Source: Nematostella vectensis (taxonomy: Eukaryota; Cnidaria; Anthozoa; Actiniaria; Edwardsiidae). Taken from it: a DNA stretch of 64,000 nucleotides. Position numbers and translations under genes: made by a program. Of this stretch, positions 33,391-46,100 are shown piece by piece (the stretch's first letter is position 1; each line of letters starts with the position of its first letter). The notes below the pieces were generated by a model. That model was not told the DNA's origin and did not search any database. It was given only the letters and a program-made list of their open reading frames with translations. Where the stretch lies: the NCBI RefSeq assembly GCF_932526225.1, contig NC_064036.1, positions 19,056,953 through 19,120,952 on the forward strand. The letters are read 5' to 3'.

Positions 33391-33427
33391 TTTTCAACAA
33401 ATTTGTTGACAAGTTTAATATCCCATA
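33391..33427. other. Junction of the tandem segmental duplication
   Basis: About 37 nt (caaattttcaacaaatttgt...) join the end of the SHOC2-intron minisatellite to the start of the secreted-gene copy. This is the only place where these two otherwise distant sequences meet, so it marks the duplication breakpoint. The short inverted sequence aacaaatttgtt lies here. Confidence 0.7.
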
Positions 33428-34292
33428 CATAAAAACTTAGGTTATCCCTGCGTCCTTATAAATAAAGCTTAAGAATTTGAACCCCCCACCCAGCCCTGCC
33501 ACTGAAACCACCACCCACCCCTCCCCCTGAAACCACTACCAACACCTCCCCCCAACTTTCACCCCTCCCCCTCCCCGGCTTATGGGACCACTCCGCCTCC
33601 CCTATGTTGTCCCTACAATGTCAAATTAATTGAGGTCTCGGGCACAATTTTCCTACTAAGCATTGAAACAATGAAGTAAGGAATTTAACAAAGGGTGTGT
33701 TTAATGAAACTCAACTATGACATTAATTAAACATTAATTCAACATGCACTTTAAAGTGAAGTTCAAACGTTTGTTTTTTCTAAGGGCCATGTAAAAGGCA
33801 ATTTATTGCCTTTAACATTAACTAAAGTCCATAGTGCGACGTGCGTTACCATGCGCGTTATTGCGTTACACCGACAGAAAGTTAAAAAAACCAAATCACA
33901 GTTGTATGACACGAACTTCATAACTAGGAGGATTCTCTCATGCTGATGTGAACTGAAGCTTTTCTTTGCCTCGCTGGTCGCCTCGCTGGTTAATTGCTGC
34001 TTGATCGCTGGTCGCCTTGCTGGTTGATTGTTGGTTGCCTCACTGGTTGATAGCTGGTTGACTAGTGAAGATCATGTCAGTACATTTCCCATATTCTCAT
34101 TGATTTTGATTTGTTAACTTAAAAAAAACTGCTAAAAGTGGCCACTGGCCACACCGTGTTGCACTGCTGAGTAAAAAAACATGGACATTCCTCAAATACT
34201 AGGCAAATGCAACCATCGGCTGCTCATTCACAAGAGTTTTCGCGGGCACATTTGTAATTGTAGAAGTGACCACGGTAGGCCCCCCATGCATC

Positions 34293-34505
34293 ATGACCAC
34301 GCCCGGGGAAGAGCTGCGACGACGACAGCAACAACAACAGCAACAGATGCAGCTTGCTATGAGAAGCACTGGGCCGGCAGCGATCAATGATATCTTGGCG
34401 GCTAGGCTAAGTTTCTCAAACCAGCGGACAATACCTGGAGAAGGGAGAGTCTTGTCAAATTTGCAAGAACAACAAAAGAAAGAAAGTCACTCTCTCTTGG
34501 TATGA
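34293..34505 (+). CDS. Gln-rich short ORF (copy B)
   Basis: Same ORF as 6011-6211 but with seven instead of three consecutive Gln. It ends at HSLLV with an adjacent possible donor (gtatgag). No further exons were found. It may be a first exon of an unrecognised plus-strand gene, or chance. Confidence 0.3.
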   Translation: MTTPGEELRRRQQQQQQQMQLAMRSTGPAAINDILAARLSFSNQRTIPGEGRVLSNLQEQQKKESHSLLV

Positions 34506-34997
34506 GTTTAAAGTTCTTGATGTATTCTTCCATATCAGAGCGCATGATTTTTTTCCTAGCATAGGTCCTGCAAATAAGATTCTACCTTAATAACCAAGTC
34601 GAGAGCAAACCCTAGCAGCTTTATAGAACAACATAGCAGCAAAGCAATTATACATAAATCGTCCCAAAGTGTGCACTTGCATCTGTTACCAGGACCAAAG
34701 AGGGTAATACTATTTAAATACAGGACCATAAACTCATTTGCATTTAGCATGACCAATTACATACCACACTCCCAAGTGCTTGTTGGCAAATCACTGTCGA
34801 TCAGCGTGGCCTTGAAGAAGTAGAGTGATGTGGCCTTTGAACCCACTAGCACTTGAATCTTAAAGAAACACAAGGAAATATGTATTTAACAGACAGACAG
34901 ATACAGTGGAGCACAGACAGACAGACGGTGGAGCACAGACATACAGACAGACAGACAGACGGACGGACGGACGGACGGACAGACGAACGGACGGACG

Positions 34998-35029
<32 letters not shown>

Positions 35030-38000
35030 GACAGACAGACAGATCAGCTGTAATGGCAACTTTACCTTCAGATGCAGGTTGCTTCCAGTGTCTAATATCT
35101 GGACCTTGATGTACACACCAATCATTGAACCCAAACTGAACCCTGGCACTTCTACCACAGCATCAGCAGGAAAATTATGGGTCCAGTCAATACCAAGGTC
35201 TTCAATCTGGACAGATAATTGATAAAGGCATTTATAATAATTGTTGAAAAGAGACACCGCTAGCAGAGTTTTTTCCTGTTTGTTTTTATCAGTTCACACG
35301 GAACGATAAGTTCATCCCCGTCACGACCCTGTTCTTACGCATTCTTATTTGTTTGTGCCACAAAAAAGGTGGGGGGAAGGGGGGACGTTTTTGAGTGCGC
35401 AGGGTATTTTTTTCAAAGCATTTTTCATGCAAGAAATTTTTTTTACTGATGCACAATATTTTTTCCATCAACCAATTGGCGCAGGATATTTTTTTGGTCA
35501 AAGCCTTAGGGTGATAATATGAACTTGTTATAGGGAATACAGTAGGATGATGGGGCTTAAAGGGTCATATTGTGGTTTGGGTGGGGGATAAAATTAGAGA
35601 TCATAGAATGGGTGATGGTACAGCAGGGTGATATTTGTGGGTGGATTTGGGTGATAAGGGGTATAGTAAAGTGGGGGTGGTACAGCAGGGTGATACTTGT
35701 GGGTGGAGTTGGGTGATAAGGGGTATAGTACAGTAGGGTGATATTTGTGGGTGGAGTTGGGTGATAAGGGGTATAGTACAATGGGGTGATACAGCAGGGT
35801 GATACTTGTGGGTGGAGTTGGGTGATAAGGGGCATAGTACAGCAGGGTGATACTTGTGGGTGGAGTTGGGTGATAAGGGGTATAGTACAGTAGGGTGATA
35901 TTGATTTAATGATTTATGATTTATTGACTTTGCCCACGGAGAAAAAAAAAATACACATACATAATACGTTATACATGAGAAACAGAACATGAATACATAC
36001 AATAACGAAAGGGCAGGGTATCCGCCACAGCTAGGCCAATTACGGCGGACCGTGGGTGGAGTTGGGTGATAAGGGGTATAGTACAATGGGGTGATACAGC
36101 AGGGTGATACTTGTGGGTGGAGTTGGGTAATAAGGGGCATAGTACAGCAGGGTGATACTTGTAGGTGGAGTTGGGTGATAAGGGGTATAGTACAGTAGGG
36201 TGATATTTGTGGGTGGAGTTGGGTGATAAGGGGTATAGTACAATGGGGTGATACAGCAGGGAGATACTTGGGGGTGGAGTTGGATGGTAAGGGGTATATA
36301 TAGTACAGTGAGGTGGTACATCAAATTTCTTTATACCTTCACAGAGACATCATATGTAACAGGCTCATCACACTTGTTGATCTTAATCGTGACTGTGGTT
36401 TTGTGAGTTTTTACAATACCATCAACAGCACAAGTTATTTTGGTACAATCACTATTCACACTGCATCCTGAGCCAAGGTTGGATAATTGGCCACAGGAAT
36501 CCTCTGAAAAGATCACCAACAAAACTTTAAAACTTTTGTGTCAAATTGAGAATGGTTTAGAAAAGACGCTTATTACATAGATGCCAACCCTCGAAAATCA
36601 AAATGCGGTTGTGTCGGCGTGTACCGATAAACGAAACCAAGTCCCAAACTACCTCATGGGTCAAACAATGGCTAATCATGGTCAAATAATAGCTTATGCA
36701 TACATTAACCGGTACACGACGACAAAGCCCAAAATGCGAGGAGAATTTTTAGAGTGAAGTTTTATAAAGAATCTGCAGAATAGTCCCTTTTGTATAGCTA
36801 CTTTCCTTACGGAAACATGACAAAACCAGTTTACAGATCAACGTGGAACGGCATCTTTTATTGTCTAAAAATGCATCAATAGCAGCGCATTGTAAAACAA
36901 ACCCACCACGGAGAGGTATTCTGCGGTCTAGCCATTCTTGTTTACAAATACAAGTGAATACTATTCCGCAAAACATCAAAACAGTGAAAATACGGGACTT
37001 TCTCCATCAAATGCGTGACAGCAGAAGATCAGGCTATTCACAAAATGCGGAGAGTTAGCATCTCTGTATTGAGACATGTTTCTAGTTGAAAGACCACAGG
37101 TAGCCCAGGCAATGGTTGCTTGTTCGTAGCTCGGAATTCGGCTGTTCTGAGGGGGGATGAATAAAGAGTTTTTTCTGTGGAATTTTGTCAATAAAATTGC
37201 CTTAAAACTTAGAACATGCCTTAATTTTATTGACAACATTCCACAAAAACGCTGTACTCGTCCCCTTTCAGAACAGCCGAATTCCGAGCTACGAACAAGC
37301 AAGCATTGCCTGGGCTACCTGTGCTCCTTCCCAGCGCGGTCAAGCGTAACTAATCGTCCAACGGCGTCCGGTCAAAGATGCTTGTGGCTACTTTCTCGTT
37401 TTAAAATACGGCTAGCGGCAAGGGAAAATAGTTTAGCTCGGATGTTTTGCCAGATATCGAATGTAAGTTTACCCTGGCATAGGTCTGCGAGATAAATTTT
37501 TTTTTCCTCTCGAATTTCGATGGTATTTGAGTGCTACCGAAAATGGCGCCTCCAACCTTGTTTCTTTCCTTAGTAGGGGGAGAGAAGTCATAAATTCCGT
37601 TGAGAAAACCCCCCAAATCGTGTATTTCACGTAAATTTGACAACCACAAGGCATGTTTTTTAAGTTCTAAGGACATTGTAGGGAACAAACATTCCACACA
37701 TAGTTTCGGTGTTAACGGTTTTACTGGTCACTCTGTAACCATGAATAGCCGTATATATATAATTATAAGTTAATGTAAGAATAACTTTAGTTTTCTATTC
37801 AAAACCGGGAATAAATACCGCTTACAGCAAGAGTATTCCAAAAGACGTCACGCTACACGGCCAAAAAACAACCAAAATTTACATGTCTCACCCATAACTA
37901 TAAAATAAACTATAGAATAATAGATTCACAGTAAAAACGTGAAGATTACAAATGCCGTAGAGCATCGGATAAAACAAGGCTGAGCCAAATAAACGCTTTT

Positions 38001-38222
38001 GCTCCTTTGATTAGAGGCGAAAGTGCCACTGTTTTATAAAATAATATGGTCTGCCAAGTTGCGTTTGGCTTCTTACTAATTATTAAAAACTTTATACTTT
38101 ATACCTGAAACGTGCTCCTGAAACTTCCAACCCTCGACATCGCCTTCCGAGTAGACAAAGCTTACGGACGAAAGTACAACGGCCAACGTGAGAAGGTATT
38201 TGGGTTGGAAAAACAGTTCCAT
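34455..38222 (-). CDS. Small secreted Cys-containing protein, copy B
   Basis: Exons 38105-38222, 36337-36503, 35066-35206, 34765-34858 and last exon 34455-34567, 633 nt in total (210 codons plus stop). The signal peptide is identical to copy A. Mature-region changes include two extra codons before the exon 1 donor and VQTDD to IEDL-type changes in exon 3. The C-terminal exon reads in a different frame from copy A because of one T fewer in a T-run. All splice signals are kept, so this copy could be functional. Function unknown. Confidence 0.7.
34890..35043. repeat. CAGA/CGGA microsatellite (copy B)
   Basis: Decayed counterpart of 6597-6748, with blocks of cagacaga and cggacgga. Confidence 0.9.
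35600..36300. repeat. ~48-bp minisatellite (copy B), interrupted
   Basis: Same unit as 7290-7725 but with more copies, and split at about 35903-36053 by unrelated sequence. Confidence 0.85.
35903..36053 (-). mobile_element. Short insertion resembling a 5'-truncated LINE 3' tail
   Basis: 150 bp absent from copy A. In reverse complement it ends with a simple tail of aataaatcataaatcattaa type after a T-run, typical of the 3' end of a truncated non-LTR retrotransposon. The element family is unknown. Confidence 0.45.
37094..37323. mobile_element. Foldback/MITE-like long hairpin (copy B)
   Basis: Duplicate of 8494-8722 with the same arm sequences, and a few substitutions in one arm only. Confidence 0.75.
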
Positions 38223-38387
38223 CGCTAGTTCTGAATGTCTCCCCGTGTGAGATTAGTTTGCCTGAGTGCCTTCTCGTCGTAACAGAATTCCCAGAAGCCA
38301 CTGCTCACCATTTCCCGGAAATTGATCGCATGACGCGGTTCGCTGGAATACGGCAACCAGGAACACGAAACATGGAACACGAAGCCC

Positions 38388-38740
38388 TACAATACGGAGC
38401 GCAGAAATAAAGAGCCCAGGAAAATACGTAGCCCTGGAATATGGAGTGCTGAAATACGTAACGCTGGAATACGGAGCGCTGAAATACGGAGCCCTTGAAT
38501 ACGAAACGCTAAGAATACGGAGCTCTGGAATACGGAACGCTGGAATACGGAACGCTGGAATACGGAGCCCTTGAATACAAAACGCTAAGAATACGGAGCT
38601 CTGGAATACGGAACGCTGGAATACGGAGCCCTTGAATACGAAACGCTAAGAATACGGAGCTCTGGAATACGGAACGCTGGAATACGGAGCGATGGAATAC
38701 GGAGCGCTGGAGCACGGAGCTTTGGAATACGAGCTTCTGG
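38388..38740. repeat. ~15-bp tandem repeat (aatacggagcgctgg)
   Basis: Degenerate array of about 20 units built on tggaatacggagcgc, with higher-order variants (cgctaagaatacggagctc). It lies just beyond the end of the duplicated copy B. Confidence 0.85.
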
Positions 38741-38939
38741 AAGGGCAGTGTGATCGTTCTCATTTTAATGGTGGATTGTGTTCATGTTTTTCCACGTGTC
38801 GTCTTTGTACGGATCAACTTTGCTCCACGACATCATCCAAAAATGAATGCTTGATAGCTAGCTTATATAATTGTGACAAGTCCGACATCATTTCAAGTCC
38901 CGAATAGAAGGTATTTGCCATTTCGAAACATAAAAAAAA

Positions 38940-39120
38940 AACAGGCGTTCCAGGAAAAATTTAGCATACGCGGAGGTGGAAGAAGTCAGATTGTCAACGA
39001 ACTACGCTCTTGGTTCCCAGTTCGTCACAAGGCCATTCATCATAACGGTAAACAGCAGGGGACCCAGAGGAGTTCCTTGAGGAATGCCACCGTAAAGAAG
39101 CATACCTGGTGAACGAGTAG
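38940..39120 (-). pseudogene. Non-LTR retrotransposon reverse transcriptase fragment
   Basis: Minus-strand translation gives GGIPQGTPLGPLLFTVMMN followed by a stop and FVDNLTSS. These are the RT fingers/palm motifs (GxPQGTxLGPLLF and the degraded catalytic F-V-D-D box, here FVDN). Only ~60 codons remain, with an in-frame stop, so it is a dead LINE remnant. Confidence 0.8.
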
Positions 39121-39240
39121 ATGAGAATTTACGGGAAAATAACATTTGGCCCATAGAGAAATAGGCTCGATTTCCAGCTCGCTTGAACTGTGAGCCCGCA
39201 GGATGAGGTCAGTTTTGACAGAGAAGAAAACTTTACTTGT

Positions 39241-40138
39241 CATAAGTTTTATTGAGACATCAATATCTACTCTACGGTTTTTAACATAAGGAGTACATAA
39301 TTATTTATACATTATTATAATCTAGTGCAGCTCTAAGCACGTGCCAACTAACTTATCTACTTATTTCAAAGCTTGATCTGGCTTCATACAACAGACCTTT
39401 GATAACTGATTTTTTATTTTTATAATTTAGTCTTAATACCTATTTCTAATTCTGCTTCTATGGGATTCATTCTAAAATATATCAAATACAACAAGGTTTA
39501 ACCCCTTTCAATTTCTACAACAAAAATTCTTACATTTTTAATACAAATTTCACTATACACAAATGCGAGACGTTTCGCGCGTCTTACAGAAGTACAACTT
39601 CTATGGCGATACCATCGAAAATGCAAACAAAAATTTTGTTTTTGATATTAAAAAATCAATAGGCATTGTTGATATCAGATACATTTTACAACGGGAATAC
39701 TAAGCTTGGTGAATTCTACTAAAAGTTAAAAGGAATGTTCATGGACTATATTTTTCTTTAAAAATTGGACTGAAGTTCCTATTCCTATTACTTATACTGT
39801 TCTCGAGGGTCTTTGAGTCCCCAAAGGGGGAAAGCAGGAATTTAAAAAGTATTTTAAGCGAGATATCGGAAAATAGGGGGATGGGGCCCACTTGGCTCTC
39901 CCCTAGAACTGCCCGTGCTAAACATTACTTTACATGAAACACACCTTGGAAGTTAAAAAAGACTTCAAACGATTTAGAAGAGGGAATAATACAGCCATGC
40001 CTGTTTGACTTATCATCTAAAAAAACAATAATGCATTCTATGAGAGATGTATATGGTAAATTGTCAGTTCTTTTGGGAGGCCACTCCCTAATTCTGGTTA
40101 CACTTAGAGGGGACAGCAGGTAGTGCCATAGGGGTGTC
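39241..40138. other. AT-rich intergenic / 3' UTR region of SHOC2
   Basis: No credible coding sequence. The part near 40138 is probably SHOC2 3' UTR. Confidence 0.4.
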
Positions 40139-43100
40139 TCAGACATCAGACGTCGGCACGCCTGTATCCACCATGCCATTGTAAGGGCCTTGTAATCGCA
40201 AGTACTGAAAACACAAGGTGCAAACACATCAGCAAGTAATATATGACTATGCTATGCTAAGTATTTTTTTTCTTCCAATTAATAACAAGCTCAAAGACAT
40301 ATTTGCTGCTGTTATTTCTTGATTTTTTCACTTTTATTGTTTGATACATTTGATTTAGTAACGTGAACAAATGACTTGTGAAAGGTTGGTCAAACAACAA
40401 ATATTACATCAGAATCTTCGAAAGGGTGCGCGAAATAGAAACTGAACATGAAAAGTTGTGGACAAAACAAAAAATAAATTAGTGATTTATCGAAATGGGG
40501 GGTGGATAACAACCCAATCCTCCCTTTGGATCCGCCTTTGTCCTGTGGGGACCCCCTGTGGGGACCCCCTGTGGGGACTCCTGACAAAAAATGGCTTTCG
40601 CCCTTGTTGTTCTCGCAACCTGGGGCGTTTTCAAGACTACTCATTTACCTTTTTGTTGGACCTTTATTTTCCTGTATACGCCTATTTTACAATAAGTTGC
40701 ACTCAGAGAGTCTGTATCTCGTAACCCGCAGTGCTTCATGGGTATCAAGTCAATAAGCAAATAAGCGCAAAAAAATACAAATCCAGGTTTCGAAAGCTAT
40801 AAAATTCTTGTTTACATTCTTATGAACATTCACATAGCTTTCAGATACCAAGGATTAAGCCATTTATACGCTACCCATGGACCACTGCGGGTTATGACAC
40901 ATGGGTTCTTAAATGCAATCTTATTTGAAATAGGTGTATAAGCCACCCCCTTTAAGCATTACCCTATCTGCTATTTTCGGTTGTTGAGTTACCTGTATCA
41001 CTAAGGATGGCCCACCGGCTACTATCTGGCTGGGTAAGGCGCTGAGTGGGCAGTTCTCAATACTCATGATTTGTAGTGAGCCACACAGCACAAGTTCATA
41101 GGGGAGAGACTGGAGGTTCTCGTTGTCATTTAGGTACAGCTGCTCCAGGGACTCCATGTTACCTTTAATGAACAAACTCAGCATCACCATCACTATCATT
41201 ACCTTTACAACCACTCTTTACACAACATTGCTCCCCACCACTACCTTCAGGGGTTTCATTAAGTTTTAGAGTAGGTGGTGGAAATTGATAAGTAGGGGGT
41301 GGGAGCTATTTTATTTTATTAATTTAAATAAAACGTAAATCGACGTTTAAAAAAAAAGGAGTCAGTGCTCAGTGGAAACTAGCTGGCGGTTCTGCTGGCC
41401 ACTGGGCCCTAATGAAACCCCTGACCTCGGTTACAAATACTAGAATCAACAACATCACTACTACCTTCACTGTCCGCATCATCAACAGAAATCTTGTTAA
41501 ACCATCAGTTAGTATCACCAGCATCCAAATTACTGTAATAATTATCAAGTCCTCAAGCGCCATAACCTACTATCACCACCTTAACTAACACCACCTGATT
41601 ATCAACCACTATCACCATGCCATCACTGTCATCACCATCACCATCACAAACACCAAATGGTCACCATCAAGACTAAATCAACAATACAATGTTGATATCA
41701 AAACATTGGCTTACCAATTTCCTGTGGAACAGAAACTAATTCGTTTTCTCCTACACTCAGGTATGTCACACTTGATAAGTATCTAAAGGCAAATTAAAAA
41801 AAACAGCATTAGATAGAATAAGCAAACAAACGTTTTGGTCAACCTCCATTCTCCATATTACATACCCTATTGATCGTGGGAGGGATCCAAGACAATTTGA
41901 CTGTAACACTAGCCTTTCAAGACTTCTCAAATATTCTGAGATGGAAAAAAATTTTTGTTTAGAATTTTTAGGTGCAAATAATATCGGAAACATTCTCAAA
42001 TGTGTTCCACATGTGACTGGATTAACTCATCATTGTGTAGATATGGACTGCACCACACAGTTTACAATCACAAGTGTGAGTTTGTGGGTAAGCATTGTCA
42101 GTGAAGATGGTACAAAAAAGTAAAAAAAATAATTCAATCAATTCACATTACAAAATACCAAAAAAAATTACTAGTTGGTTTTTATTATCTAGTGTACCTA
42201 TTTCAGTAGGAATGGATTCCAACTTGTTCTCCTCGATATCTAAGACTCGCAGTTTCCTCAGTGCCCCTATTCCTCTGGGAAGTTTCTGCAAAAATGAGCC
42301 AATAAATAGAAGGTGAAGGGTGAGCAAGGGGTGGGGTCAGTAAGGTTAAGGAGAGCAAGGGGTGGGGTCAGTAAGAAAAGGAGGGAGAGCAAGGGGTGGG
42401 GTCAGTACGGTAAAGGGGGGAGAGCAAGGGGTGAAGTCAATAAGGTAAAGGAGGGAGAGCAAGGGGTGGAATCAATGAGGTAAAGGAGGGAGAGCAAGGG
42501 GTGGAGTCAATAAGGTGAAGGGGGGAGAGCAAGGGGTGGAGTCAATAAGGTAAAGGAGGGAGAGCAAGGGGTGGAGTCAGTACGGTAAAGGGGGGAGAGC
42601 AAGGGGTGGAGTCAATAAGGTAAAAGGGGGAGAGCAAGGGGCGGGGTCAGTAAGGTAAAGGAGGGAGAGCAAGGGGTGGGGTCAGTAAGGTAAAGGAGGG
42701 AGAGCAAGGGGTGGGGTCAGTAAGGTAAAGGAGGGAGAGCAAGGGGCGGGGTCAGTAAGATAAAGGAGAGCAAGGGGTGGGGTCAGTAAGGTAAAAGAGG
42801 GTGAGCAAGGGGTGGGGTCAGTAAGGTAAAGGAGGGAGAGCAAGGGGCGGGGTGGCGGGGTCAGTAAGGTAAAGGAGAGAGAGCAAGGGGTGGGGTCAGT
42901 GAGGTAAAGGAGGGAGAGCAAGGGGCGGGGTCAGTAAGGTAAAGGAGGGTGAGCAAGGGGTGGAGTCAGTAAGGTAAAGGAGAGAGAGCAAGGGGTGGGG
43001 TCAGTAAGGTAAAGAAGGGAGAGCAAGGGGCGGGGTCAGTAAGGTAAAGAAGGGAGAGCAAGGGGTGGGGTCAGTAAGGTAAAAGAGGGTGAGCAAGGGG

Positions 43101-46100
43101 TGGAGTCAGTAAGGTAAAGGAGGGAGAGCAAGGGGCGGGGTGGCGGGGTCAGTAAGGTAAAGGAGAGAGAGCAAGGGGTGGGGTCAGTAAGGTAAAAGAG
43201 TGTGAGCAATGGGCGGGGTCAGTTTTGGTTAGGCTTAGGCCTAGTTTAGACACTGTTCAAAACGCGAATGCCTGCACGTTTACTTTCATCTGCATGTATT
43301 TGCAATTAGTATGACACATGAAAAGGACAACATCTAAACTATGTTCTATAGTCGGAAAGTAAGGATAATTCCATCAATATCTGGATTTCTTACCTTTAAT
43401 AGGTTGTTGCTTAATATCAAAACTTCAAGATTCACAAGCCATTGGATGTCCTCTGAAATTAAGCAAAAAAAATAAGTTTAAGAGAGTAAGTCACCCTATC
43501 AAATAATTTGGAGACTCACCTGGAAGCTTTGATATTTGGTTGGTGGCAACATTTAGCTCCACCAGGCTGATCCAGCTGCCAAAATCTAGTGGCAGTGAGG
43601 TCAGCTGGTTGTCTTTTACATTAAGTTTACTCTGTGGACAAAAGGAAAAAAATATTTAAGCAATAAAACACATATCCCGTGTCTGTCTAGGTTTTTACAA
43701 ACACGCGGGGGATGTTGGGGGAATTGATAAAAAACTTGAGTGCTTTTTTATCTAATAATACATTCTTCATTTTGTTTAAGAGAGAAATGATTATTACGAA
43801 ATATATTTCAAATCATTTTTCTACCTTCTGAAAGGGGAATCATTCATTTTATTGAGTATTTTGTGTGTTTTTTTTCGTATCACAACACCATTAATCTTCT
43901 CAGCCACAGCAAAATGCACATTTGGATCTTTCGACTACTATTCTTCATCCATTCAAAATGTCCAAACTAGAGGCAAATAGTCGCTAGCAACCATTGCCTG
44001 TTTAAATTCAAGAGAAAAAAGTTTTGTACAAAATAAAAGTATATAAAAGTCAGCCGAGTGAGTGTTGCGTTGAGTTACTTGCTGTTAAAAGCGTGTCTGT
44101 ACTGTTTTTGCAGACACGCTCATTTGAAGCTTTCAACCAATCAGCGCGCAATATACACTCGTATATATATAATACACATCTACGTAGAATAACTAAGTTT
44201 TGATTAATTAAGGAGATCAGAAAATAATGTGGAGAGCCACTGAATCAATTTGACTCTGGTTGACACCTCTCTCAGTAGTTAAGAAGATCAATTTTTGGAG
44301 TGTATTCTGTTTCTGATAGATCTTGTGACCTATTATATAAAATCTGTAAAATCTAAGAATGTCATTTCCAACATCACTTTAAAAGTAAGTGAATTACTAC
44401 CAGATACACCCTTCATCTTTCTCAGTGCATTAATACCCTGAACTGCATTCTGCATCTTTCTCGGTGTATTACTACCCTGGACTGCACCCTGCATCTTTCT
44501 CAGTGTATTACTACCCTGGACTGCATCCTGCATCTTTCTCAGTGCATTACTACCCTGGACTGCATCCTGCATCTTTCTCAGTGTATTACTACCCTGGACT
44601 GCACCCTGCATCTTTCTCAGTGTATTACTACCCTGGACTGCACCCTGCATCTTTCTCAGTGTATTACTACCCTGGACTGCATCCTGCATCTTTCTCAGTG
44701 TATTACTACCCTGGACTGCACCCTGCATCTTTCTCAGTGTATTACTACCCTGGACTGCACCCTGCATCTTTCTCAGTGCATTACTACCCTGGACTGCACC
44801 CTGCATCTTTCTCAGTGCATTACTACCCTGGACTGCATCCTGCATCTTTCTCAGTGTATTACTACCCTGGACTGCATCCTGCATCTTTCTCAGTGCATTA
44901 CTACCCTGGACTGCATCCTGCATCTTTCTCAGTGCATTACTACCCTGGACTGCACCCTGCATCTTTCTCAGTGTATTACTACCCTGGACTGCACCCTGCA
45001 TCTTTCTCAGTGTATTACTACCCTGGACTGCATCCTGCATCTTTCTCAGTGCATTACTACCCTGGACTGCATCCTGCATCTTTCTCAGTGTATTACTACC
45101 CTGGACTGCATCCTGCATCTTTCTCAGTGTATTACTACCCTGGACTGCACCCTGCATCTTTCTCAGTGTATTACTACCCTGGACTGCATCCCACATCTTT
45201 CTCAGTGTATTACTACCCTGGACTGCATCCTGCATCTTTCTCAGTGTATTACTACCCTGGACTGCAACCTGCATCTTTCTCAGTGCATTACTACCCTGGA
45301 CTGCACCCTGCATCTTTCTCAGTGTATTACTACCCTGGACTGCATCCTGCATCTTTCTCAGTGTATTACTACCCTGGACTGCACCCTGCATCTTTCTCAG
45401 TGTATTACTACCCTGGACTGCATCCTGCATCTTTCTCAATGTATTACTACCCTGGACTGCATCCTGCATCTTTCTCAGTGCATTACTACCCTGGACTGCA
45501 TCCTGCATCTTTCTCAGTGTATTACTACCCTGGACTGCATCCTGCATCTTTCTCAGTGTATTACTACCCTGGACTGCATCCTGCATCTTTCTCAGTGTAT
45601 TACTACCCTGGACTGCACCCTGCATCTTTCTCAGTGTATTACTACCCTGGACTGCATCCTGCATCTTTCTCAGTGCATTACTACCCTGGACTGCATCCTG
45701 CATCTTTCTCAGTGTATTACTACCCTGGACTGCATCTTGCATCTTTCTCAGTGCATTACTACCCTGGACTGCATCCTGCATCTTTCTCAGTGTATTACTA
45801 CCCTGGACTGCATCCTGCATCTTTCTCAGTGCATTACTACCCTGGACTGCACCCTGCATCTTTCTCAGTGTACTACTACCCTGGACTGCATTCTGCATCT
45901 TTCTCAGTGTATTACTACCCGGTACTGCATCCCGCATCTTTCTCAGTGTATTACTACCCTGGACTACATCCTGCATCTTTCTTAGTGCATTAATACACTG
46001 GACTGCATCCAGCATCTTCATTTAGACACTCCCTACTTCACTAGTAGTTTACCATGACTTACCAGGTATTTTGCTTTGTTGAAAACTCCAAAGGGAATTT

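Larger units (their letters stand above)
33427..38337. repeat. Segmental duplication, copy B of the secreted-gene half
   Basis: Collinear with 4893-9977. It extends beyond the point where copy A is interrupted (gcatgacgc|ggttcgctgg at about 38335), so it shows the pre-insertion host sequence for element 1. Confidence 0.9.

Noticed and set aside
39925-40227. 100-codon minus ORF as a separate gene
   Set aside because: It overlaps the last SHOC2 exon (40139-40204) in another frame; the rest is 3' UTR.
44333-46021. 562-codon minus ORF and 509-codon plus ORF of 13-residue repeats
   Set aside because: Both are translations of one 39-bp minisatellite without stop codons, inside an intron and without splice, start or composition support.
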